A DNA stretch of 64,000 nt, taken from positions 4,712,001 to 4,776,000 of the forward strand of contig NZ_JAGJBY010000002.1 of assembly GCF_020010905.1 (NCBI RefSeq), in the 5' to 3' direction. The notes below the pieces were generated by a model. That model saw only the letters and a list, made by a program, of their open reading frames with translations. It made no database searches and was not told the DNA's origin. Position 1 is the stretch's first letter. Every line of letters begins with the position of its first letter. Origin of the DNA: Streptomyces acidiscabies. GTDB lineage: Bacteria; Actinomycetota; Actinomycetes; Streptomycetales; Streptomycetaceae. Of this stretch, positions 1 to 7,441 are shown one piece after another. The translations under genes were made by a program, and so were the position numbers.

Positions 1-450
1 ACCGCCGCACAGGAAGCCCAGGACCACGTAATGGGGAAGGGCGAGGAGCCACCACTTCACCAGGACCAGGCCGCGGGAGAGCTCCTTGGGGTAGGCCACC
101 TCCAGGTGCGCGGGGTAGTCGGGGACATCGGCGAGCGTGAAGGGCGGGTAGCGGTCGGTGCCCAGGGCGGCGCCCGCGTAGTAGCCCACCCGCCAGCTCC
201 AGCGCAGGACACCGGCGGTGAAGTCGAACAGGGCCCGCGGATAGCGGCCGGTGAACAGGACGGCGAAGAACGCCACCACGCTCACCAGGGCGCAGGCCAC
301 CCACAGCAGGACGAGGACGAGGTAGTGCGGGAGGGCCAGCAGCCACTTGACCAGCCACAGCCAGCGCGACAGCCGGGTGTCGAGGACGGCCGTGAGCCGG
401 ACCGGATGTACCGGAGGCGGGGCCGCTTGCGGGGATGCGTGCGATGTCAT
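1..450 (-). CDS. DUF4389 membrane protein, 3' end cut by window edge
   Basis: The reading frame is open from ATG at 450 to the left edge (150 codons), so the C-terminus is missing. The protein has two copies of a module that starts with a short polar lead and continues RLSRWLWLVKWLLALPHYLV (about residues 27-46) and LSRGLVLVKWWLLALPHYVV (near the edge). This repeated VKWxLALPHY pattern with hydrophobic helices is characteristic of DUF4389 proteins, which are predicted multi-pass membrane proteins without a defined biochemical role. A GAGGAG ribosome site lies about 10 bases before the ATG. It is read away from the decayed ABC gene to its right. Family assignment is confident; function is unknown. 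Confidence 0.8.
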   Translation of the reverse strand, partial: MTSHASPQAAPPPVHPVRLTAVLDTRLSRWLWLVKWLLALPHYLVLVLLWVACALVSVVAFFAVLFTGRYPRALFDFTAGVLRWSWRVGYYAGAALGTDRYPPFTLADVPDYPAHLEVAYPKELSRGLVLVKWWLLALPHYVVLGFLCGG

Positions 451-626
451 GGTTGTCGTTCTCCTCGGGATCGGGATCGGAACTGGATGAGAAACGGGAC
501 GAGGAACAGGTTCGGCGGACGGCGCGTCACGAGACGGCCCTGAGTCGCCGAGCCGGACGGCCACCCGGGGCCCGCGCGGCTGCGAGGGCGACACTCGCAC
601 GGTCACGTCACGCGCCTTCGGCCACG

Positions 627-1298
627 TCACGCGCCCACCGGCCGCTGACGGAAGGCGATCCGGCCCGGCGTCCGGCCGGCGACCTGGACGGCCTCCCGGC
701 CCGACTCGGCCGTCGTGTGCAGGCAGGTGACCGCACCGGTGTCCTCCACGGCACCGACCACCACTCCCCGCCCCGGCGTCCCCAGGTCCTCGCGGGGCAG
801 GACGGCGAACGGCTCGGACCGGACCCTCAGGGGGACCACCTGCTGCGGCTCGCCGTCCCTGAGGACCGCCACCCGGTCGCCCATGGTGAGGGCCTCGACC
901 TGGTCGTGGGTGACATGGACGGTGGTCGTGCCGAGCGGCCGTCGCAGCGCCGCGATCTGGGTACGGGTCCGCACCCGCAGCTTGGCGTCCAGGTTGGACA
1001 GCGGCTCGTCCATGAGGACACCGGCCTCCTCGGCGACCCGGTGCCGGACGTCGGCCTTGCGCGGCTTGGCGATCCGCAGGGCGAAGCCCGTGTTGTCCGC
1101 GGCCGTCATGTGCGGATGGAGGGCGTGGTTCTGGAACACCATCGCGATGTCGCGGTCCTTCGGCGGCAGCCGGGTCATGTCCCGGTCACCGATGAGGACG
1201 GCACCGGAGTCGACGTCCTCCAGTTCGAGATCGTGGACGGCGGGCCGGTCCGTCTTCGGGAAGCGGCGGGTGACCTTGTCGAAGGCGGCCCTTGCCAT
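627..1298 (-). pseudogene. Decayed MsmK/UgpC-type sugar ABC transporter ATPase
   Basis: The 223-codon frame reads as a shortened sugar-importer ATPase. It keeps the N-terminal start, the PPKDRDIAMVFQNHALHPHM Q-loop region, Walker B with the D-loop (VLMDEPLSNLDAKLRV) and the switch region (VTHDQVEALTMGDRVAVL). It lacks Walker A altogether: the text jumps from HDLELED to VDSGAVLIGDRD. It also lacks the LSGGQ signature, jumping from RVAEEA to GVLMDEP. Family members are about 360-380 residues and need both motifs for ATP hydrolysis. The C-terminal regulatory half is short and unrecognisable. The GC-rich codon pattern and a GAGGGAGGG ribosome site persist, so the in-frame deletions look fairly recent. 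A functional ATPase is very unlikely. Confidence 0.8.
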
Positions 1299-1311
1299 GA
1301 GCCCTCCCTCT

Positions 1312-1357
1312 CCGTGCCGTGACCCGGGGCGCGGGCGTGCCCCGGGTCACGGCACGG
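1312..1357. terminator. Perfect 19-bp inverted repeat with 8-base loop
   Basis: The arms 1312-1330 (ccgtgccgtgacccggggc) and 1339-1357 are exact reverse complements around the loop gcgggcgt. It sits just upstream of the decayed ABC ATPase start. No T-run follows, so it may be an intrinsic hairpin terminator of the GC-rich actinobacterial type or the scar of a lost gene end. Confidence 0.5.
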
Positions 1358-1392
1358 CTCCAGTGTCGTACGCCCGGCCCGGCCGGCAGCAG

Positions 1393-1427
1393 AGGCCGGA
1401 CGGCCCCTGCCCCCGGCCGAACGGCTC
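1393..1427. promoter_or_regulatory. Pair of imperfect GGGCCG-NN-CGGCCC boxes
   Basis: AGGCCGGACGGCCC (1393-1406) and CGGCCGAACGGCTC (1414-1427) each deviate slightly from the palindrome that recurs across this window. Their centres are 21 bp apart. They lie about 95 bp upstream of the decayed ABC ATPase and about 540 bp before the PAS-SpoIIE gene, so the target is uncertain. Confidence 0.45.
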
Positions 1428-1961
1428 CCGAAACCTGCGGCCCTTCGCACCGTGCGTGGTCGGGGTGATGGTGCGGCAGGGGCGGAGGCCGGAGGGGGAC
1501 GGCGGGGCCGCGGGCTGGGCGCGCCTGCTGTGGTGGCTCGTGCCGCGGGGCGAGCCACCGACCGACGGCGGCGTCCGGGTGTTCCGGGCCGCCGCCCCTC
1601 TCTGATCCCTGCGCGTCCACCTGCTGTCACCGCCGCTACAGGTGCGTGGACGAGCGTGGCGGGGTTCCTCGCGGCGCCGTCCCGCGGAAATCCTGGCGCG
1701 GACGGCCGGACCCGAGCCGCAGCAGTCGAGTGAGAGGACGACGCGGGTGTCGCTGGGAACGCGGAAGGCGGACACGCCTCGAAGCCCTCTCCCGCCCTGC
1801 CGGCCCGGTGCGGCGGATCTCCAGAAAACGATGCCCTGCCGAAGCGAAGCGGACAGGTTCGGCAGCCGGGGAACCAGTAGAGGGCATGCGGGAACGCGGG
1901 GCCCGCCGATGCGCTGTGATGGCCCGATTCACCGTAGATGTGCCAGCCGGTTGGGATCGAC
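1428..1961. other. Intergenic stretch without a supported gene
   Basis: Frames on both strands are open here only because the DNA is GC-rich; none shows family similarity or a convincing start. It presumably holds the promoter and leader of the PAS-SpoIIE gene that follows. Confidence 0.5.
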
Positions 1962-4223
1962 ATGGACGACAAGGTCAGGACAGCGTCAGCGGGCGAGGAG
2001 CGGTTTCGGGGGCTGTTGGAGGCGGCGCCGGATGCGATGGTGATCGTGGATGACATGGGTCAGATCCGGCTGGTGAACGCGCAGACGGAGTCGTTGTTCG
2101 GGTATCGGCGGGCGGAACTGCTGGGTCAGCCGGTGGAGTTGTTGATTCCGGGGCGGTTTCGGGTGCAGCATGCCGGGCATCGGGAGGCGTATGCGGGGGC
2201 GCGGCAGGTGCGGCCGATGGGTGCGGGTCTGGAGTTGCACGGGCTGCGCAAGGACGGTACCGAGTTCCCGGTCGAGATCAGTCTCAGTCCGCTGGAGACC
2301 GCCGACGGGCTTCTGGTCTCCGCCGCCGTCCGCGACGTCAGCGACCGCAAAGCCGCCGAACAGCGGTTTCGGGGGCTGTTGGAGGCGGCGCCGGATGCGA
2401 TGGTGATCGTGGATGACATGGGTCAGATCCGGCTGGTGAACGCGCAGACGGAGTCGTTGTTCGGGTATCGGCGGGCGGAACTGCTGGGTCAGCCGGTGGA
2501 GTTGTTGATTCCGGGGCGGTTTCGGGTGCAGCATGCCGGGCATCGGGAGGCGTATGCGGGGGCGCGGCAGGTGCGGCCGATGGGTGCGGGTCTGGAGTTG
2601 CACGGGCTGCGCAAGGACGGTACCGAGTTCCCGGTCGAGATCAGTCTCAGTCCGCTGGAGACCGCCGACGGGCTTCTGGTCTCCGCCGCCGTCCGCGACG
2701 TCAGCGACCGCAAAGCCGCCGAACAGCACATCAACCAGCTCGCCGCCCTGGTCGAGTCCTCCCAGGACGCGATCCTCGCCAAGACCCTCGACGGATACAT
2801 CACCTACTGGAACGCCGCCGCCCAGCGGCTCTACGGCTACAGCGCCGAGGAGGCACTCGGCCACCACGTCGACATGCTCGCCCTGCCCGACCACACCCAC
2901 GAGATCACCACGCTCCTGGAACGCCTGGCCCACGGCGAGAAGATCGAGCACTTCGAGACCCTCCGTGTCACCCGCGACGGGCAGTTGCTCGACGTCGATG
3001 TGACGCTGTGGCCCACGCGCGCCGCCGACGGCACGGTCGAGGGCGCGTGCGCCATCGTGCGTGACATCAGCGACCGCAAGCGGGCCGAGGACGAACTCCA
3101 GGCCCTGTACGAGCAGCAACGGCACATCGCCCTCACCCTCCAGCGCAGCCTGATGGGCACCCCGCCCGCCATCCCCGGCCTGGCCACCGCCAGCCGCTAC
3201 CTGCCCGCCACCCAGGGCGCCGGCGTCGGCGGCGACTGGTTCGACCTCATCCCGCTGGGGGCGGGCCGGGTGGGCATCCTGATCGGCGATGTCATGGGAC
3301 GCGGTCTGGAGGCCGCCGCCGTCATGGGCCAGCTGCGGGCCGCCGCCCACGCACTGGCCAAGACCGGCATGGAGCCGCGCCAGCTGATGCAGGACCTCGA
3401 CGCGATCGTCGCCGACCTCGGCCAGCCCGAACAACTGGTCACCTGCTGCTACCTCGTCCTGGCACCGGACACCGGCGAGGTGACCCTCTGCTCAGCCGGC
3501 CACCTGCCCGCCCTGCTGGCCGACCCCGCGGGCGGGGTACGGGAGCTGGAGGCCCCCACCAGCGCGCCGCTCGGCGTCGGCGGCGTCCCGCACGAGCAGA
3601 CCCGCACCGCGGTACCCCCGGGCGCCGCGCTCGTCCTCTACACCGACGGCTTGATCGAGACCCCCGGCAGCGACATCGGCTACCGGCTCGCCGAACTCAC
3701 CCGCACCCTCGACGCCGCCTTCGCCACCGTCAGCGGCCTGGAAACCATCGCCGACGGCGTCCTGGCCGCCCTGCTGCCCGACGTCGAGGACCACAACGAC
3801 GACGTCACCCTGCTCCTGGCCAGGCTGCCCGACGCACCACTGGCCAGCGCCACCACCGCCCTGCCCGCCCTCGCCTCCTCCATCGGTGACGGACGCAGTT
3901 TCCTCACCAAGACCCTCACCGTGTGGAACTGCGCCCACCTCGCCGACGACGCCCGGCTCCTGGTCTCCGAAGTACTCACCAACGCCCTTCAGCACGCCCA
4001 GGGCCCCCTCGGCCTCCACCTGCGCCGCACGACCGCCGACGTCACCATCGAGATCAGCGACCACAGCCCCCACCTGCCCCAGCCCCGCCTGGCTGCCCCC
4101 GACGACGAATCCGGCCGCGGACTCCTGCTCGTCGACACCCTGGCCGACAGCTGGGGCGTGCGCCCCACCGACGACGGCAAGACCACCTGGTTCACCCTCC
4201 AGACCCGCCGCGGAGCTCAGTGA
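1962..4223 (+). CDS. PAS-PAS-PAS-SpoIIE phosphatase-HATPase regulator
   Basis: This 753-residue multidomain signalling protein has PAS domains at about 14-134, 135-255 and 256-375. A PP2C/SpoIIE phosphatase domain follows at about 405-620, with GVGGDWFDLIPL and IGDVMGRGLEAAAVMGQLRA as metal-binding signatures. A C-terminal GHKL anti-sigma-type ATPase follows at about 625-745 (LLVSEVLTNALQHA; ESGRGLLLVDTLADSWG). Streptomyces proteins of this type dephosphorylate anti-sigma antagonists in response to PAS-sensed signals. I prefer ATG 1962 over the in-frame ATG 1938 because TTGGGATCGAC precedes it. PAS1 and PAS2 are identical in DNA, while PAS3 is divergent. Early PAS codons favour G endings and later ones C endings, suggesting a mosaic. 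Architecture is confident; the partner is unknown. Confidence 0.9.
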   Translation: MDDKVRTASAGEERFRGLLEAAPDAMVIVDDMGQIRLVNAQTESLFGYRRAELLGQPVELLIPGRFRVQHAGHREAYAGARQVRPMGAGLELHGLRKDGTEFPVEISLSPLETADGLLVSAAVRDVSDRKAAEQRFRGLLEAAPDAMVIVDDMGQIRLVNAQTESLFGYRRAELLGQPVELLIPGRFRVQHAGHREAYAGARQVRPMGAGLELHGLRKDGTEFPVEISLSPLETADGLLVSAAVRDVSDRKAAEQHINQLAALVESSQDAILAKTLDGYITYWNAAAQRLYGYSAEEALGHHVDMLALPDHTHEITTLLERLAHGEKIEHFETLRVTRDGQLLDVDVTLWPTRAADGTVEGACAIVRDISDRKRAEDELQALYEQQRHIALTLQRSLMGTPPAIPGLATASRYLPATQGAGVGGDWFDLIPLGAGRVGILIGDVMGRGLEAAAVMGQLRAAAHALAKTGMEPRQLMQDLDAIVADLGQPEQLVTCCYLVLAPDTGEVTLCSAGHLPALLADPAGGVRELEAPTSAPLGVGGVPHEQTRTAVPPGAALVLYTDGLIETPGSDIGYRLAELTRTLDAAFATVSGLETIADGVLAALLPDVEDHNDDVTLLLARLPDAPLASATTALPALASSIGDGRSFLTKTLTVWNCAHLADDARLLVSEVLTNALQHAQGPLGLHLRRTTADVTIEISDHSPHLPQPRLAAPDDESGRGLLLVDTLADSWGVRPTDDGKTTWFTLQTRRGAQ
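2001..2726 (+). repeat. Exact 363-bp tandem duplication of a PAS-domain segment
   Basis: Bases 2001-2363 and 2364-2726 appear identical base for base, encoding the same 121 residues twice (FRGLLEAAPDAMVIV through SDRKAAEQ). The unit is a whole number of codons and the boundary falls at the linker ending AEQ. It is a recent in-frame duplication, gene conversion or an assembly artefact. Confidence 0.95.
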
Positions 4224-4257
4224 GGGGCACTCGTCGCACGGCGTGTGCCTCCTGGCC

Positions 4258-6567
4258 TCAGGGCGCGAGGGAGAAGTAGTTCTCCTCCTCCTGCGTGAAG
4301 TGCAGACGCAACACCGTGTACAGCCCGTACAGGCAGGCCCGCAGGTCGTCGAGCTGCTCCGGCAGCGGGGCGCCGCCCGGCGCGGCGAGCGCGACGTGGG
4401 TGGCGAGGCGGCCGGTGAGACGTTCGATCTCGGCGTGGGCGCGGCTCATCGTGGCGGTCGACTCGGGCCCGCCGAGCGCGGGGGCGAGCGCCGGGTAGAG
4501 CTGGTGCTCCTCGGCGTACTCGTGCGGCAGCAGCCGCTCGGTGAGCAGCCGGTGGGTCCGGGCCAGCGCGGCGTACGACTTCGGGCCGGGGTCGTCGCAC
4601 AGGAGGTCCGCGGCCGACCGGACGGCCTCCAGCACGTCCTGGAGGTCGTCGTGCTCGGTGGCGAAGCGCCGGACCAGGGCCTGGGCCGAGGGGCGCAGCG
4701 CCGGGCGCGCCGCTTGGCCGCCGCCCAGCGCGCGCAGCGCGTTGAGGATCACCACGACGTCGATCCCCTCCTGGAGGAGGGCCCCGGCGGCCGGCGGGAG
4801 CAGCCCGAGGCCGGCCGCCGCCATCGCGGCCAGCGACAGCGCCATCCCGCCGAGCGCGCTCTGCACCGCGATGCGCCGCGACCGCACGGCGACGCCGACC
4901 GTGTCGGCCAGGCGGTCCACCCGGTCCGTGGTCAGCACCACGTCGGCGGCCTCCGAGGACGCCGTGGAACCCCGCGCCCCCATCGCCACCCCGACGTCGG
5001 CGGCGGCGAGCGCGGGCGCGTCGTTGACCCCGTCGCCCACCATGACCGTGACCGCCCGTCCGCGTTCCGCGCGCACCGCGGCGACCTTCCCGGCCGGATC
5101 GAGCCCGGCTCGCACCTCGTCCAGTCCGAGCACGGCGCCGACCTCCGCGGCGGCCTCGGCCCGGTCGCCGGTGAGGAGCGCGATCCGTGTGACGCCCACC
5201 GCGCGCAGCCGGCGCACGGTGCGCGCCGCGTCGGAGCGCAGCGGATCACGCAGCAGGACGGCGCCGACGGGCTCCCCGTCCACGGTGAGCCAGGCCACGG
5301 CGGCCCCGTCGAGGACGGCCCGGTTGGCCGCCGTGCGGGCCCAGCCGGGCCACCGTGCCGACGGGTCGAGGCGGCCGACGGCCGTGCGGTGCCCCGCGAG
5401 GGTCCCGGCGGCGCCGCGTCCGGGCAGCTCCGACATGTCCTCGGGTACGGACAGCCGCAGTCCCCGCCGGCGGGCCGCCTCCACGATCGCGCGGGCCAGC
5501 ACGTGCGGCGAGAACTGGTCCAGGGAGGCCGCCAGCCGCAGCACCTCGGCCGGGCTGCGGCCCGGCGCGGCGACCACGTCCAGGACCTCGGGCCGGCCCC
5601 GGGTGAGGGTGCCCGTCTTGTCCAACAGCAGGGTCCGGGCCCGTCCGAGCGTCTCCAGCGCACCGCCGTCGCGCACCACCACGCCGAGCCGCGAGGCCCG
5701 CGACAGTCCGGAGACGACGGCCACCGGCGCCGCCAGCAGCAGCGGACAGGGCGTCGCCACCACCAGCACCGCCACCGCGCGCACCACGGAACCGGTCACC
5801 GCCCAGGCCAGCGCGGCGGCGCCCACCGACAGCGGCAGGAACCAGGCCGCGTACCGGTCGGCCAGCCGCACCACGGGCGCCGCCTCGGCCCCCGCCTCCC
5901 GGGCCAGCCGGACGATCCCCGCGTAGGTGCTGTCCCGCTCGGCAGCCGTGGCCCGCAGCTCGAACGCGTCGCCCGCGTTGACCACACCGCTGCGCACGCC
6001 GTCGCCGGGCGGGCGGCGGACCGTCGCCGCCTCGCCGGTGAGCGCCGACTCGTCCAGCACGGCCGCCGCGCCGCTCACCCGCCCGTCCACGGGGACGACC
6101 TCGCCGGGACCCACCACGACCAGGTCACCGACCACCAGTTCGGCGGACGGCACGACCCGCACCTCGGAGCCGGTGCGGCGCCGCGCGGTACGGGGCGCGC
6201 GCTCCAGCAGCGCCCGCAGATCACGGGAGGCCCTGCGCTGAGCCGCGGACTCCAGGGTGCGGCCGGAGGCGAGCATCACCGCGACCAGCGCCCCGGCCAG
6301 GTACTCGCCCACGGCCAGCGTGCCGGCGAGGGCCAGCACCGCGATCACGTCCACCCCCGCCCGCCCCCGGCGCAGGGTGCCCAGCACCCAGCCGACGGCC
6401 GGAACGACGGCGACGGCCGTGCCCAGCGCCCAGCACAGGTCGGCCGGGCCGCGGGAGCCGGACAGCCAGGCCGCGCCGCCGGCCGACAGCGCGGCGGTGG
6501 TGACGACGAGGAGGGCGGGTTCGGCGCCCGGAAGCCGGAGCCGCCGGGCCTGCGTGGGGTGCTGCAT
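4258..6567 (-). CDS. P1B-5-type metal P-type ATPase with C-terminal hemerythrin domain
   Basis: This 769-residue membrane ATPase shows TGEA (177-180), TPCP in the metal-site helix (272-275), DKTGTLT with the phosphorylated Asp (316-322), TGDR (466-469) and GDGVNDAP (511-518). QEGID at 599-603 in a late helix, together with TPCP, is the signature of P1B-5 pumps, thought to export Ni, Co or Fe. No N-terminal HMA domain is present. From about residue 630 the chain becomes a helical HHE hemerythrin-like domain with likely di-iron ligands around H639, H672, H682, E686, H688, H756 and E760-E762. A hemerythrin tail of this kind is known in P1B-5 pumps and suggests O2 or iron sensing. It is divergent from the hydrogenase locus across a promoter region with recurrent palindromes. 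Start ATG 6567. Confidence 0.9.
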   Translation of the reverse strand: MQHPTQARRLRLPGAEPALLVVTTAALSAGGAAWLSGSRGPADLCWALGTAVAVVPAVGWVLGTLRRGRAGVDVIAVLALAGTLAVGEYLAGALVAVMLASGRTLESAAQRRASRDLRALLERAPRTARRRTGSEVRVVPSAELVVGDLVVVGPGEVVPVDGRVSGAAAVLDESALTGEAATVRRPPGDGVRSGVVNAGDAFELRATAAERDSTYAGIVRLAREAGAEAAPVVRLADRYAAWFLPLSVGAAALAWAVTGSVVRAVAVLVVATPCPLLLAAPVAVVSGLSRASRLGVVVRDGGALETLGRARTLLLDKTGTLTRGRPEVLDVVAAPGRSPAEVLRLAASLDQFSPHVLARAIVEAARRRGLRLSVPEDMSELPGRGAAGTLAGHRTAVGRLDPSARWPGWARTAANRAVLDGAAVAWLTVDGEPVGAVLLRDPLRSDAARTVRRLRAVGVTRIALLTGDRAEAAAEVGAVLGLDEVRAGLDPAGKVAAVRAERGRAVTVMVGDGVNDAPALAAADVGVAMGARGSTASSEAADVVLTTDRVDRLADTVGVAVRSRRIAVQSALGGMALSLAAMAAAGLGLLPPAAGALLQEGIDVVVILNALRALGGGQAARPALRPSAQALVRRFATEHDDLQDVLEAVRSAADLLCDDPGPKSYAALARTHRLLTERLLPHEYAEEHQLYPALAPALGGPESTATMSRAHAEIERLTGRLATHVALAAPGGAPLPEQLDDLRACLYGLYTVLRLHFTQEEENYFSLAP

Positions 6568-6689
6568 GAGGGACCTCGCTCGGGCGACGAGGGCGACCGG
6601 ACACGCGCGGCGACCCGGACGAACGGACCGACGCCCGCCGCGCGAACGCCCTCCCGGCCCAGCCTGTTCGTGCCCCGGCTCCAGGGCGA

Positions 6690-6725
6690 GGGCCGACCGG
6701 TGCGCTCCCGAGGGCCGTACGGCCC
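6690..6725. promoter_or_regulatory. DevR/OsdR-like tandem box upstream of the metal ATPase
   Basis: GGGCCGTACGGCCC (6712-6725) is the core of a perfect 24-bp palindrome spanning 6707-6730. A second, imperfect copy, GGGCCGACCGGTGC (6690-6703), has its centre 22 bp away. The pair is about 125-175 bp from the metal ATPase start and could also act rightward on the hydrogenase locus. Regulator identity is inferred. Confidence 0.65.
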
Positions 6726-6861
6726 TCGGGCCGGAGCGAACCGGATCGAAGTCGAGAGAACCGGCACCCGGAACGGCGGCCCCGGGCACAGATGCGGCGG
6801 GAGCAGGACCCGCCCGAGGCCGACGGGAGGGACCCGCTCGCCCCGGCACCGGCGCGCCCCC

Positions 6862-6897
6862 GGGACCCTCGGCCGGCCTCCGGGGGCCGTTCGGCCC
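6862..6897. promoter_or_regulatory. DevR/OsdR-like tandem box upstream of the hydrogenase endopeptidase and hypF
   Basis: GGGCCGTTCGGCCC (6884-6897), extended by one matching base on each side, lies about 40 bp before the ATG at 6935. A weaker copy, GGGACCCTCGGCCG (6862-6875), is centred exactly 22 bp upstream. The position fits an activator site for the rightward hydrogenase maturation operon. Confidence 0.65.
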
Positions 6898-6934
6898 CTG
6901 GAGGGGTCCCGCGCCGCCGCCCACTGTGGAGGTC

Positions 6935-7441
6935 ATGACACAGAGTCGGCCCGTCGTCGTCATCGGCGTCGGCAACGAGTTCCGCCACGACGACGGCGTG
7001 GGCTGGGCCGTGATCGCCCGGCTGCGCGAGCGGGCGAAGCAGCGGCCCCTGCCCCCGGGCACCGCGCTCGCCACCTGCGACGGAGACCCCGGCCGGCTGA
7101 TCGGCCTGTGGGACGGCGCCACCCTCGCCGTCGTCGTCGACGCCGCCCACGCCCACCCCGGCACACCCGGCCGCGTGCACCGCCTCGAACTCGACGGGGG
7201 CCGCCTGGCGCCGCCGTCGGCCACCAGCTCCCACGGACTGGGCCTCGGCGAGGCCGTCGAGCTCGCCCGGATCCTGGACCGCCTGCCCGAGCATGTGATC
7301 GTGTACGCGGTGGAAGGCGCCGACGGCTCCTTCGGCACGGGCCTGTCGCCCGCCGTGGCCGCCGCCGTCCCGGTGGTCGCGCGGGCGGTCGAGGAGGACA
7401 TCGCCCGCCACCACGCCCCGGCGAGCGGACAGCGGCCGTGA
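6935..7441 (+). CDS. [NiFe]-hydrogenase large-subunit maturation endopeptidase
   Basis: This 168-residue HyaD/HybD-family protease is expected to remove the C-terminal peptide of the large subunit after nickel insertion. The N-terminal GVGNEFRHDDGVG (about residues 10-22) holds the conserved Glu and Asp, VVVDAAHAH carries the second nickel-recognition Asp, and SSHGLGL the His; together these match the family's three metal ligands. A TGGAGG ribosome site precedes the ATG. It overlaps hypF by four bases (GTGA), so the two are translationally coupled. Its substrate is presumably HyhL, encoded 6 kb downstream, which still carries the tail such enzymes remove. Confidence 0.9.
   Translation: MTQSRPVVVIGVGNEFRHDDGVGWAVIARLRERAKQRPLPPGTALATCDGDPGRLIGLWDGATLAVVVDAAHAHPGTPGRVHRLELDGGRLAPPSATSSHGLGLGEAVELARILDRLPEHVIVYAVEGADGSFGTGLSPAVAAAVPVVARAVEEDIARHHAPASGQRP

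Noticed and set aside
1468..1605. A 45-codon rightward frame in the gap before the PAS-SpoIIE gene
   Set aside because: There is no ribosome site, no family match and ordinary GC-driven openness.
2001..2726. The tandem repeat as an insertion sequence or CRISPR-like element
   Set aside because: It lies entirely within a PAS-encoding frame, is a whole number of codons, and has no terminal inverted repeats or transposase.
6707..6730. The 24-bp perfect palindrome as a transcription terminator
   Set aside because: It has no loop and no T-run, lies in a divergent promoter region, and its core matches the recurrent operator.
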